Below are positions 16,221 to 23,408 of a stretch of DNA of 64,000 bases, piece by piece. The position numbers were made by a program, and so were the translations under genes. The notes beneath the pieces were generated by a model. It had not been told where the DNA came from, did not search any database, and worked only from the letters and a program-made list of their open reading frames with translations. How positions within the stretch are numbered: position 1 is the first letter of the stretch; every line of letters starts with the position of its first letter. Source of the DNA: Deinococcus sp. AJ005 (lineage in GTDB: Bacteria > Deinococcota > Deinococci > Deinococcales > Deinococcaceae); assembly GCF_009017495.1 (NCBI RefSeq), contig NZ_CP044991.1, positions 51,049-115,048 on the forward strand. Direction: 5' to 3'.

Positions 16221-17204
16221 TTATGGGTACGTCTCCTCCCGCCTCGTCCAGGGGTCTTTCTTGGGGTAGGTAAAGGCGCTGGCAACGGCTTTCTGAGCCT
16301 CCTCTAAAGTGAATGGCGTCCGCTTCACGCCTTGCACTATGTCCGTGTACTCCCCGGCGGCACGGAGGGCTTCGCCCATGTTGTAGCCGTTGGCGTTGGC
16401 CCACAACCCCAGCATGAATGCCCCCTTGTTCCGGCTGTCCGCCGCATAGTCGGCGGCCCGGTCCAGCATCAGAAACATGGGACAGCGTTCCTCGTCCGAG
16501 AAGGAGGGCTGAAAGCTGGTCCGCTCGGCGCTCCTGGGTTCCTGCGGTGCGGGTGGAGTCAGCCCCAATGCCTGACGCAGCCGGTAGGTCTCCCCTGCCA
16601 CGGTGACGGTCTCCGGCACCTCCTCCATCCTGAGCCTCTGGCGCTGCTCGGTGCGGCGGTAAAAGCCCTGGCGGTTGCGGCTGGGCGGGAACATGATGTA
16701 ACCGCCGTCGCCGCGAACATCGAACCCTGGTGGCAGGGTCTTCTTGTTCTTGCTGGCGTTGGACTGCACGTACCAGCCAGGATGGTGCAGGTAGAGGTGC
16801 GCGCCGCCGCTCGGTGAGATGACATGCGGCTTCCACCCCAGTTCGTGCATCAGGGGCAAGCCTTCCAGGTCCACGTCAATGACGATGTAACCACTCAGCT
16901 CGCCGGTGACCATGCCGAGGCCGCGTGCGCGGACCTGCCTGTACCAGATGTTGAGGTCTTGAGCCGTGGGAAGCTGGGTTTGCATGGGCTTCCAACTGGC
17001 CCTGGGTTCGCCGTCGGTATTCAAGGAGGTGTGGCCGGAGGCGATCAGGGCCTGCTTGTGCGGTGCTTTGGCCCCCTGGCTGACGCCTCCGCCTGTCGGG
17101 ATGACGCTGATCCCCTGACGCACCAGATGGCACGCGGCCTCGTAGACCCGTTCGGCTTCATCGTCGTACAAAGCTTTCACCTTTTCGTGAAAACACGAAA
17201 ACAC
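16221..17204 (-). CDS. Primase-polymerase (prim-pol domain), plasmid replication
   Basis: A 327-residue protein with the bifunctional primase/polymerase fold: the metal motif IDVD at 109-112, the SGGAHLY motif at 132-138, and a third conserved segment PGFDVRGDGGYI. The C-terminal half, without a helicase, is short. It starts at GTG 17204, overlapping the TAG of the upstream gene by one base. It sits directly behind ParA and its partner, so it is probably the initiator-linked primase of this replicon. A downstream start is possible. Confidence 0.75.
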   Translation of the reverse strand: MFSCFHEKVKALYDDEAERVYEAACHLVRQGISVIPTGGGVSQGAKAPHKQALIASGHTSLNTDGEPRASWKPMQTQLPTAQDLNIWYRQVRARGLGMVTGELSGYIVIDVDLEGLPLMHELGWKPHVISPSGGAHLYLHHPGWYVQSNASKNKKTLPPGFDVRGDGGYIMFPPSRNRQGFYRRTEQRQRLRMEEVPETVTVAGETYRLRQALGLTPPAPQEPRSAERTSFQPSFSDEERCPMFLMLDRAADYAADSRNKGAFMLGLWANANGYNMGEALRAAGEYTDIVQGVKRTPFTLEEAQKAVASAFTYPKKDPWTRREETYP

Positions 17205-17209
17205 TATTT
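17195..17209. repeat. ACGAAAACACTATTT repeat, third copy
   Basis: The 15-base sequence is identical to the repeat at 19116-19130. Here it spans the junction between the parA-partner gene and the prim-pol gene, next to a CGTG-AAAA-CACG inverted repeat at 17186-17197. It may be a binding site for the small ParA partner. Confidence 0.5.
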
Positions 17210-17452
17210 CAGGAGATCACTATGGCTCCGGCGCAGATAGTCCGTCACCGCCTCTTCGAGAAGCTGGTACTGCTTGCGCTGTTCCCTGGCACTGGCCTGC
17301 TTGAGCGCAATCTTGAGATCCCGGTGCATCTGGGTGGATAGGCTCTCCAGCACGTTTTCGACTTCTGGCCTACCGACTTTTGCGCTGACAGTCGGTTCAG
17401 GCGAGGGCTTGAGCACCTGCAACTGCTCAAAGCGGCTCTTCTTAACGGACAT
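17204..17452 (-). CDS. Small ParA partner protein (ribbon-helix-helix-like)
   Basis: An 82-residue protein from ATG 17452, overlapping the end of parA by 11 bases. Charged N-terminus, then a helical C-terminal half with ALKQASAREQRKQYQLLEEAVTD. Size and position match the small DNA-binding partner of type Ib ParA systems. The longer frame to 17650 is an artefact of the parA reading frame. It likely binds repeat DNA near the operon. Fold not proved. Confidence 0.6.
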   Translation of the reverse strand: MSVKKSRFEQLQVLKPSPEPTVSAKVGRPEVENVLESLSTQMHRDLKIALKQASAREQRKQYQLLEEAVTDYLRRSHSDLLK

Positions 17453-18053
17453 ATGACAGCGCCTCCCGCATGACCGACTGGTATTCCAGCGCCACAGTCC
17501 GGGCATACCGGTTCTGGGTGTAGGCCTCCAGGGGGATGCGCTGCTCGGCAGCGTCGCCCACCGCCGTCGATTTCCTGACCATGCTGGTGAAGACGGGAAT
17601 GCCGCTCTCGGCGAGATGTTCGCGCAGCTCCTCGCCCCGGCCCCCCTCATTGACCACGACCAGAACCCGGAAGTTCTGAATCCCAGCGTCTACCAGTGGA
17701 CTCAGGGTATTGGCCAGTCCAGTGGCTGAGACTCCTTCAGGTCGGGTCGGGACGATCAGCAGGTTGCTGGCGCGGGCCAGGCTGACCAGATCGTGTCCCT
17801 GCTCATTGCCCTTGCTGTCAATGACCACGTACTTATAGCCTTTCATCCGTTTGGCAGCGTCCTCGCCGTAACGGGCCACGTCAAAGGACCACGCTGGGTT
17901 ATCGCTGCTGCGCCAGGCCACCGCGCACTGCAATTCCTGATCGGCGTCAAGCAGCAGCGTCTTCCCCTTCCTGCCGAGTCCCTGAGCGATCTGAATGGCC
18001 GTGGTGGTCTTGCCCACACCGCCTTTCATGTTGGCGACACTGAAAATTTCCAT
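17442..18053 (-). CDS. parA: ParA-family partition ATPase
   Basis: A 203-residue protein with the deviant Walker A box KGGVGKTT (10-17), DADQE at 37-41, and VVIDSKG (Walker B). The length fits type Ib ParA without an N-terminal DNA-binding domain. It drives plasmid segregation together with the small protein that follows. Repeats of ACGAAAACAC type surround this operon. Confidence 0.9.
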   Translation of the reverse strand: MEIFSVANMKGGVGKTTTAIQIAQGLGRKGKTLLLDADQELQCAVAWRSSDNPAWSFDVARYGEDAAKRMKGYKYVVIDSKGNEQGHDLVSLARASNLLIVPTRPEGVSATGLANTLSPLVDAGIQNFRVLVVVNEGGRGEELREHLAESGIPVFTSMVRKSTAVGDAAEQRIPLEAYTQNRYARTVALEYQSVMREALSYVR

Positions 18054-18122
18054 GCCTCATTCTAGTGCTTTCACTAAAAAAAGAAAACACGAATTCGCGG
18101 AAAAGTGATTTCATGAAGATGG

Positions 18123-18770
18123 TTAGGATTCCAGGTCACGCTGGACACGCGGGCTGAATTGCTGCGTGACCGCGTGTGAGCGCCCGATCCTCTCGGCGGT
18201 CTGCATCTGCGGGAATTTACTTTCAAGGGCGGCCCTGATGTGGCCTGGCAACTGCGGCGTCACGGTGAGCTGCCCCCCGTGCATGGCTCCTACCATCACG
18301 AAGTCGCTGCTCTTTTCAGCGGAGACGTACAGGGCCGCAACGTCCGCCCGCTTCATGGCTTCTGGCAGGTTTTCCAGCACACGGGGGAGTCTGCGCTTCA
18401 GATCCCTGTCCGAGATGTTGTGGCCGCCCTGCAACACGCGGTTGTCAATCCTGAGCCTGGTGTCCTCGCCAGGGTGCGGGATGATAAAGGCCAGATGCAC
18501 GTCGTACCCCTGCGCTCTGGCCCGGTCCATCAGCGTGAGAGGCTGCCTTGCCGAGAGCGTGGTCTCCACGCCAAAACTCTGACCCTGGGCCAGCGCCTCC
18601 TCCTGGGCCTGAAGTGCGGCCCTGGCCCCTCCTACGTTTGCGGCGTTGTTAAAACCCTGCCCCCGCGCCTCGGTCAGTTGATCGGGGTCGATGGTCCGCA
18701 GTTTGCGGGCCTTGACCAGTGTACTTTTCCCGGCCCCATTCTCTCCAGCAATCACCGTCAACGTAGGCAC
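18123..18770 (-). CDS. Zeta-type toxin (UDP-GlcNAc kinase family)
   Basis: A 215-residue P-loop protein with GENGAGKST at 9-17, FGVETTLS at 67-74, and RVLQGGHNI (from residue 111), a signature for zeta/PezT toxins. Zeta toxins phosphorylate UDP-N-acetylglucosamine and block wall synthesis. It lies three bases after the 96-residue gene that should be its antitoxin. Plasmid maintenance is the likely role. Shorter than classic zeta proteins. Confidence 0.8.
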   Translation of the reverse strand: MPTLTVIAGENGAGKSTLVKARKLRTIDPDQLTEARGQGFNNAANVGGARAALQAQEEALAQGQSFGVETTLSARQPLTLMDRARAQGYDVHLAFIIPHPGEDTRLRIDNRVLQGGHNISDRDLKRRLPRVLENLPEAMKRADVAALYVSAEKSSDFVMVGAMHGGQLTVTPQLPGHIRAALESKFPQMQTAERIGRSHAVTQQFSPRVQRDLES

Positions 18771-18773
18771 CGC

Positions 18774-19064
18774 TTACCGCGCCGCCGGAGTCAACTCTCC
18801 CAGAATGTCAAACGCGTACCGCTCAAACTCACCCTCAGCGTCATACACTTCGCGGCGTTTCACGGCGATGCGCCGCCCACTGGGATACTCCACAACCTGC
18901 TGACCCTGATCCCCGTAGGTGATGGGGAGGCCTTGCATCAGGAGGTCAGTGACGTGAGGGGCATAATCGAGCAACATCAACTTGACCCGCATGGCTTCGG
19001 GCAATGGATCACTGCGGAACATGATGTGGGGATTTTGCACGGGGGCATTCATGGCGTCGGTCAT
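18774..19064 (-). CDS. Putative zeta antitoxin
   Basis: A 96-residue protein from ATG 19064, which has a GGAGG eight bases upstream; the frame also opens at 19085, but without such a site. No similarity to classic epsilon antitoxin is visible. It contains HVTDLLMQGLPITYGDQG and EYPSGRRIAVKRRE. Its place directly before the toxin, at the same strand and with a three-base gap, suggests antitoxin or regulator function. The assignment rests on position. Confidence 0.55.
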   Translation of the reverse strand: MTDAMNAPVQNPHIMFRSDPLPEAMRVKLMLLDYAPHVTDLLMQGLPITYGDQGQQVVEYPSGRRIAVKRREVYDAEGEFERYAFDILGELTPAAR

Positions 19065-19115
19065 GGGCTTTTCCTCCAGAATCATTATTCCACTAAATCA
19101 CTAAAGTATCTATTC

Positions 19116-19145
19116 ACGAAAACACTATTTAACGAAAACACTATA
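19116..19145. repeat. Two tandem ACGAAAACACTAT repeats
   Basis: ACGAAAACACTATTT at 19116-19130 and ACGAAAACACTATA at 19132-19145, with a 16-base period. They lie upstream of the antitoxin-toxin pair and at the 3' end of the recombinase gene. A third copy is at 17195, and a related GAAAACACGA lies upstream of parA near 18082-18091. They could be partition or operator sites. Confidence 0.6.
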
Positions 19146-20079
19146 GAATGTCCGGCAAGCTGGCCGCCGCCGCCGCCAAACGTTCCGGCTCCAGGTGGGC
19201 ATAAATGCGGGTGGTGGCGATGCTCTCATGCCCCAGAATCTCCTGCACCTCCTCCAGCCTGCGGCCCGCCTTGACCAGCGCCGTGGCGTGCGAGTGCCGG
19301 AGCTTGTGGGGGGTGCATTTTTCGGGAGCTAGGCCCGCACGCTCACCTGCGGCCCTGACCACCCGCTCGATGCTGCGCGCCGTGACCGCCTGCCCTGCCT
19401 TCTGACCCCGCAAATGACAGAACACGGTGGAACTCTCTGAGACATAGAGCTGGCGGTATCCCAGCCAGTCTTTCAACACCCGCTGGGCAGTGGGGGAGAG
19501 AAAGAGGGTGCGCTCCTTGTTGCCCTTGCCGATCACCCGTATTTTGTGAGGCGTTCCGTCAAAGTCGAACTCCACCTTGTCCACGGTCAGACTCAGGGCT
19601 TCGGCAATCCGGCAACCCGTCCCGTAGAGGAAGGCGACGACGGCCTTGTTGCGCCTGGTCTGCTCTGGACTCGCACCGTCCACCGCATTCAGCAGGCGGG
19701 AGACCTCGCTGGGGGTCAGGTACTGGGGCTGGCGGCTGGGCAGCTTGACCCGCTTGATCCCGGTGGGGCCGGGATGCATGGTCAGGCCCTCCACGTCGCT
19801 GAGATACCCCCACAGCTTGCGCCAACTGGCCAGCAGGCGGCGGTTGCGCGCTGGTTCCGGCTGCTGCTGATCGACATAGGCCCGGAGATCACGGGTTTTT
19901 ACTTCGCTCCAGCTCATGATCTGGGGGCGGTGTTCGGCAAACCAGTTGGCCAGCCTTGAACAGTCGGCTCCGTACTGGCGGATGGTTCCCGGACTCAAGC
20001 CCTCTTCCCGTTTGAGGTAGCCCGCGAATCCTCTGAGTACATCGGTCAGCATTGAGGAGGTGGACTGGGTGGCTGTCAT
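19141..20079 (-). CDS. Tyrosine recombinase (XerC/D-like)
   Basis: A 312-residue protein from ATG 20079, coupled to the upstream gene by TGATG. N-terminal core-binding (SAM-like) domain and C-terminal catalytic domain with the full set R157, K185 (approximate), H258-x-x-R261, H284 and Y293. Such enzymes resolve plasmid dimers or integrate elements. A recognition site was not identified. The upstream extension to 20322 is a shadow of another gene. Confidence 0.88.
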   Translation of the reverse strand: MTATQSTSSMLTDVLRGFAGYLKREEGLSPGTIRQYGADCSRLANWFAEHRPQIMSWSEVKTRDLRAYVDQQQPEPARNRRLLASWRKLWGYLSDVEGLTMHPGPTGIKRVKLPSRQPQYLTPSEVSRLLNAVDGASPEQTRRNKAVVAFLYGTGCRIAEALSLTVDKVEFDFDGTPHKIRVIGKGNKERTLFLSPTAQRVLKDWLGYRQLYVSESSTVFCHLRGQKAGQAVTARSIERVVRAAGERAGLAPEKCTPHKLRHSHATALVKAGRRLEEVQEILGHESIATTRIYAHLEPERLAAAAASLPDIL

Positions 20080-20468
20080 CAGTGAACCGCCCCTGGTGCT
20101 GATTTCTCTTCTGTCTTCGGTTCGCCGTACTGTGGTCCCTCGCGGCGCAGCTCCTCGACGGTGGCCGTCCACGAGTCCGGCACCTCGAAGGGCGGGGCGT
20201 GCTTCAGCCCGCGCCACTGCTGCACCGACTCTCGGCTGCCGTAGCACTCCAGAGGAAAATCCTGGGCCACCATTGCCAGTAGCGCGCCCAGCGCGGCACG
20301 GTTCTCGGCGTCGGCGCTGCACGCGGCTCCAAAAGCGTCACCGCTCAGCAGTTGCAAGGAGAAGCCGGATAGCACGCCTGCACCGTGGTTGACGTGCAGC
20401 TCCAGCAGGTGCGCGGTGGTGGCCGGGATCTGGTCTCTCCAGCGGGCAGCAATTTCAAACGGTTTCAT
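20079..20468 (-). CDS. Hypothetical protein
   Basis: A 129-residue protein beginning MKPFEIAARWRDQIPATTAHLLELHVN, mostly helical with a disordered C-terminal tail. It is overlapped by four bases (ATGA) with the gene before it and coupled by TGATG to the recombinase. No family recognised. Operon context suggests plasmid maintenance. Confidence 0.6.
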   Translation of the reverse strand: MKPFEIAARWRDQIPATTAHLLELHVNHGAGVLSGFSLQLLSGDAFGAACSADAENRAALGALLAMVAQDFPLECYGSRESVQQWRGLKHAPPFEVPDSWTATVEELRREGPQYGEPKTEEKSAPGAVH

Positions 20469-21049
20469 CTGGGCAACTCCAGCAGCTCGCGCAGATGCTG
20501 GGCGGTCAACTCCAGCTCGCGCGCCAGTTTGCGCAGGCGTTCGGCCTTGGCCTGTTCGTCCACGTCTCTGGTCAGAAAGAGAAAGTCGTGAACAGCACTG
20601 GCCGACTTGAACGCCCGCATCTCCTGGAAGGGCTGCGAGACCTCATCCGACTCTGCGGCAGGCGACGTGTAGACGCTGGGCCTGGTTTCCAGTGGATAGG
20701 CAATTTCACCCCGCCGGTCCACAATCCACCACTGTTTGAAGCCGTGTTCAAGTGAGCTGCTGGTATTGAGCCGTCTGCACTGCCGAATGAGTTCCGGCAG
20801 GTCATCGCTCTCCTCGTGCGGGTAGCCCTGGCCATACTCTGGTCTCGCGTCATACCGCCTCAATCCGTATGGACTTCGGGGAGACCAGGTGGAATCTTCC
20901 GGGTCCAGTTCCAATGTCCTTCCCCACGGAGACTCGTATTGGTAGTCCTCTGGATCTAACTCCATCGTTCTGGGAAATCTCTGGTTCTTTTTCTGGAGCT
21001 GTTCAGAGTCGGTGGCCGCACCCTGGTCCTGGCCGCTCTTGGCCTGCAT
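20465..21049 (-). CDS. Hypothetical protein with internal LELDPED repeat
   Basis: A 194-residue protein. Near the N-terminus a short motif occurs twice: RTMELDPED and RTLELDPED, about 16 residues apart. The C-terminal 40 residues form a charged coiled coil (AERLRKLARELELTAQHLREL). The central part has a WWIVDRRGEIAY stretch. Function unknown. Coupled to neighbours on both sides. Confidence 0.6.
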   Translation of the reverse strand: MQAKSGQDQGAATDSEQLQKKNQRFPRTMELDPEDYQYESPWGRTLELDPEDSTWSPRSPYGLRRYDARPEYGQGYPHEESDDLPELIRQCRRLNTSSSLEHGFKQWWIVDRRGEIAYPLETRPSVYTSPAAESDEVSQPFQEMRAFKSASAVHDFLFLTRDVDEQAKAERLRKLARELELTAQHLRELLELPR

Positions 21050-21393
21050 CAGTTCACTTCCTTGTCGCGGGCGTCCTGCTGCTCTTGCTCATAGTCGTCC
21101 CAGGTCTGCGCGCTCTTGACCGTGACCTGAATCCGTCCCCCGGTCCACTCTTCGTAAGTTGGTGCGTCGGCGGTGATCTCCAGCACGAGTTTGCGTTTGC
21201 CGTGTTTGGCGGCCTGGTTCCACAAGCCTACGATTTGTTCGGGGTGGATATGGCCCCAACTGCAACCGGGATCGACGGCGCGTTGCCGCTGCACCACTTC
21301 GGCGGCCAGGGCTTCAGCTTCTGAGCGGGTTTTGCCGCACCGCTCCAGAAGATCGGCGAGGGCTGTGGATGGAGTGTCGGGCATGTCGGTCAC
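21049..21393 (-). CDS. Hypothetical protein, first gene of recombinase operon
   Basis: A 114-residue protein starting at GTG 21393, with AAGGAG nine bases upstream. Rich in Glu/Asp, with a helix-forming N-terminal half and a strand-rich C-terminal half. The TGATG junction joins it to the next gene. A TGTCGTAAAAT inverted repeat lies upstream and may regulate this operon. Confidence 0.55.
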   Translation of the reverse strand: MTDMPDTPSTALADLLERCGKTRSEAEALAAEVVQRQRAVDPGCSWGHIHPEQIVGLWNQAAKHGKRKLVLEITADAPTYEEWTGGRIQVTVKSAQTWDDYEQEQQDARDKEVN

Positions 21394-21446
21394 GGGTCAA
21401 TTCTCCTTGTTTCGCTGCAACCAGAATACCATGTCTTGACTTCTTT

Positions 21447-21472
21447 TGTCGTAAAATTTATATTTTACGACA
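21447..21472. promoter_or_regulatory. TGTCGTAAAAT inverted repeat (operator candidate)
   Basis: Perfect 11-base arms at 21447-21457 and 21462-21472 with a four-base loop. On the plus strand the sequence overlaps a promoter-like pair, TTGACT (21436) and TATATT (21459) spaced by 17 bases. Two more direct copies are at 21566 and 21586. It would suit a dimeric repressor controlling the operon at 21393. Confidence 0.6.
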
Positions 21473-21517
21473 TAGCATTTCACTGAAACAATTGACGGCG
21501 TGTCCGTGCCCGTCAGT

Positions 21518-21547
21518 AAAAAAAGGCCAGGCGGGGAAGTCGCCTGG
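21518..21547 (-). terminator. Intrinsic terminator of the XRE gene
   Basis: On the minus strand a CCAGGCG/CGCCTGG stem (arms 21527-21533 and 21541-21547) is followed within two bases by seven T (21518-21524). It lies about 60 bases after the stop at 21605. Confidence 0.8.
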
Positions 21548-21565
21548 AAGGTCTTTTAGAGTCAT

Positions 21566-21597
21566 TGTCGTAAAACTCCCTAATATGTCGTAAAACT
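21566..21597. repeat. Two direct TGTCGTAAAACT repeats
   Basis: Copies start at 21566 and 21586, a 20-base period or two helical turns. They share the TGTCGTAAAA element with the inverted repeat at 21447-21472. Four copies lie within 150 bases, between two operons. Confidence 0.55.
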
Positions 21598-21604
21598 AGC
21601 AAGC

Positions 21605-22201
21605 TCATGGGGCGGCTTTGGGTGCCTCGGGCTTGCGGGTCTTGACCTTGGACCCGGCTGCCCCCTGCACTGGCCCTGTGCTGGGCTTCTGAGAACCATC
21701 CTCTTTTTCAAATCTCGCAAACGCTTTATACAGTGTTCCCCGGCTCACACCGACGGCTTTGGTAACCTCGGTCATCTTGCGGCCTGCCTTGAGCCACTGC
21801 TTTGCGACTTCGTATTGCTCGCGGCTGACCCGGCTTTGGTTGCCCGTTGCCTCTGGCCCTTTTGGCATTGCCGGGACTTCTTCTGGCTCCGCTTTCTCCC
21901 AAAGAATCTGAGTCACGTCCACGTCAAGAGCCTGAGCAAGTGCAAGACCTGCTTTGAGCCTTGGGTTCACGCCGCTGTAAAGCAAGTTGATGATGTGGCG
22001 TCCAATTCCAGCTTTCTCCGCCAGCTCGCCAACCTCCAGGCCGCGTTCCTTGCGCCACTGGTTGAGGGTCTTCTGTTCTTTCATATATACTCGCCGCGCT
22101 CCTTTTCCTCTGTCTGAGGGGAGTGGACCTGTCCGCTGTGGATAGGTCCTTTTCATTGTGCCATGTGTTGCCCTATTCGTCAGATCCGTATTGCTACTCA
22201 T
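21605..22201 (-). CDS. XRE-family regulator with second helix-turn-helix
   Basis: The frame opens at ATG 22201 (four-base overlap with the previous stop), but the conserved part begins MKEQKTLNQWRKERG at ATG 22084. From there it has an XRE/cro helix-turn-helix (ELAEKAGIGRHIINLLYSG) and a second, resolvase-like HTH (GRKMTEVTKAVGVSRG), then a Lys/Pro-rich tail. A leader hairpin with an AGGAG like that of other operons lies before 22084. It is a good candidate for the regulator of the repeated operators nearby. Start uncertain. Confidence 0.75.
   Translation of the reverse strand: MSSNTDLTNRATHGTMKRTYPQRTGPLPSDRGKGARRVYMKEQKTLNQWRKERGLEVGELAEKAGIGRHIINLLYSGVNPRLKAGLALAQALDVDVTQILWEKAEPEEVPAMPKGPEATGNQSRVSREQYEVAKQWLKAGRKMTEVTKAVGVSRGTLYKAFARFEKEDGSQKPSTGPVQGAAGSKVKTRKPEAPKAAP
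22102..22120 (-). promoter_or_regulatory. Leader hairpin, fourth copy
   Basis: CCTC-AGACA-GAGG followed on the minus strand by AAAAGGAGC, the same leader seen before 25304 and 26935. Here no good -10 precedes it, and the spacing to ATG 22084 is long, so it could be a relic. Confidence 0.4.
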
Positions 22202-22716
22202 GCGCTGGCCTCCTGGGGGTACTGCACGGGTGGAATGGTTTCGTGGTGGTAGAAGGGTTCGCGGGCCTGGGTCTGCTCCGGCGTGAGCTTGCCTCTCCAG
22301 ACCTTGAGGCTTGAAGAGACGACGGCCCGGTACTGAAAACTGCGCGGGTTGCGCTTGCCTGTGGGAACGAGTGCAAACCGCGCGCCATCGTCGGGACGGT
22401 ACAGCCTTTCAATCTTGACCACCTTCCCTGTGACCCACTGCTGACATCTTTGCTCGTCCTCCGGGGTCTCGGCCCGCCACATCCGAATGTGGAGCGTCAG
22501 CACTTCGCCCACGGGTATACGTGTCTGGATGCCCTCATAGACGGGGCTGGGCTTCCACCGTTCGGCGTTGAAATATTCGCGGGTGTCACTGTGGATGGAC
22601 TGTGCTAGCGAGGTGGGATAGTTGCTGCTGTCATCGGTCTCAATGGCCTGCACCAGTTTGTAAATGTCCAGAAGAAGGCTCTGCTTGTACCCGTCGCGGC
22701 TGTTAGGAATAGACAT
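22198..22716 (-). CDS. Hypothetical plasmid protein
   Basis: A 172-residue protein from ATG 22716, with AAGGAG eight bases upstream. It includes RIPVGEVLTLHIRMWRAE and KIERLYRPDDGARFALVPTGKR strands, so it is probably a compact alpha/beta protein. No family recognised. Its stop overlaps the possible start of the XRE gene (ATGA). The frame to 22812 is not needed. Confidence 0.6.
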   Translation of the reverse strand: MSIPNSRDGYKQSLLLDIYKLVQAIETDDSSNYPTSLAQSIHSDTREYFNAERWKPSPVYEGIQTRIPVGEVLTLHIRMWRAETPEDEQRCQQWVTGKVVKIERLYRPDDGARFALVPTGKRNPRSFQYRAVVSSSLKVWRGKLTPEQTQAREPFYHHETIPPVQYPQEASA

Positions 22717-22748
22717 GGGGTGACTCCTTGGGAGTGAGGGCGCGAGCT

Positions 22749-22771
22749 GCGGCCCCGCTTGTCGGGGCCGC
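22749..22771. other. Strong GC hairpin between genes
   Basis: GCGGCCCC/GGGGCCGC arms with a seven-base loop, without a T-run. It lies between the broken gene ending at 22782 and the gene starting at 22716. A similar GGCCCCGC/GCGGGGCC hairpin is at 26421-26442. Possibly an attenuator or RNA-processing site. Confidence 0.4.
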
Positions 22772-22781
22772 GTGCAGATCG

Positions 22782-23045
22782 TTAAGCGGCGCTCTGGCTC
22801 TGGACGTTGCACCCCAGCGCGGCGCTCACCTTGCCCTGCGCCCGGTGGGTTCTGAGCATTCGCGTATAGGCGGCCACGTCGCCGCCGAAGTGCTTTTCCA
22901 CGGTGGCTCAGAATCCGGCGCGTCCAATCGTTTCCATATGCACGCTGCCGTGGCGCTGGGCGGTGGCCTGCCCTCCCAACCTGCCGCGCTCACTGGCGGA
23001 AAGGCGGGGGCTAAACTTCTCGGTGGTGGGCTGAGATTGACTCAT
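22782..23045 (-). pseudogene. Small conserved-type protein with in-frame TGA
   Basis: From ATG 23045 (AAGGAG seven bases upstream) the frame reads MSQSQPTTEKFSPRLSASER, then HGSVHMETIGRAGF, then TGA at 22910-22908, then ATVEKHFGGDVAAYTRML, ending at TAA 22784-22782. The text is coherent on both sides of the stop. It has its own promoter copy. Either a nonsense mutation, a small indel or a sequence error. A 45-residue peptide could still be made. Confidence 0.55.
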
Positions 23046-23051
23046 CAACAT

Positions 23052-23108
23052 GCTCCTTCCCTTTATCTGAGATAAGAACACTATACAGTATATACTATAC
23101 TACGTCGA
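23052..23108 (-). promoter_or_regulatory. Shared promoter/operator and leader, copy A
   Basis: On the minus strand, -10 TATAGT (23085-23080), a spacer of 17 with the operator-like half palindrome ending ACTGT, and a weaker -35 TCGACG. The leader TTATC-TCA-GATAA hairpin is followed by AAGGAG before ATG 23045. The -35 overlaps the stop of the gene ending at 23100. Confidence 0.6.
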
Positions 23109-23354
23109 TACTTTATTTGTCTCCTCTGATGCGCTGGCAAAGGCAAGAATCGCGTTTAGCCGCCGCTCAGACCGGACCATTTCAATGCGGCTGGCCTGCC
23201 TGTCGCAATACGTCAAGCCGTAAATGACTGTGCTAAACACCCTTCCTCTGTGTTCGCGCTGGCAGCCGTCACAAAACCACTTCTGCCCGTAGGTCTGTCC
23301 GTTCCTGCCGCTGGCGTTACCCCGTGCAAAGCCGTGTTTCCTGTTGCCGCCCAT
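23100..23354 (-). CDS. Small zinc-finger-like hypothetical protein
   Basis: An 84-residue protein with AGGAGG six bases before its ATG. It is Gly/Arg-rich at the N-terminus (MGGNRKHGFARGNASGRNG), with WFCDGCQREHRGR, a single CxxC knuckle, and a later YCDRQ. It could bind DNA or RNA. It lies downstream of the ParB-like gene with a 54-base gap. Confidence 0.55.
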   Translation of the reverse strand: MGGNRKHGFARGNASGRNGQTYGQKWFCDGCQREHRGRVFSTVIYGLTYCDRQASRIEMVRSERRLNAILAFASASEETNKVST

Positions 23355-23408
23355 GTGCGCCCTCCTGGGAAAGTAGGGGGGAGGCTCGGCCTCCCCCTGC
23401 TCTGCTTC

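Noticed and set aside
17452..17650. N-terminal extension of the ParA partner gene
   Set aside because: The extra 66 residues overlap parA in another frame and are Arg/Ser/Pro-rich; ATG 17452 gives a normal small partner.
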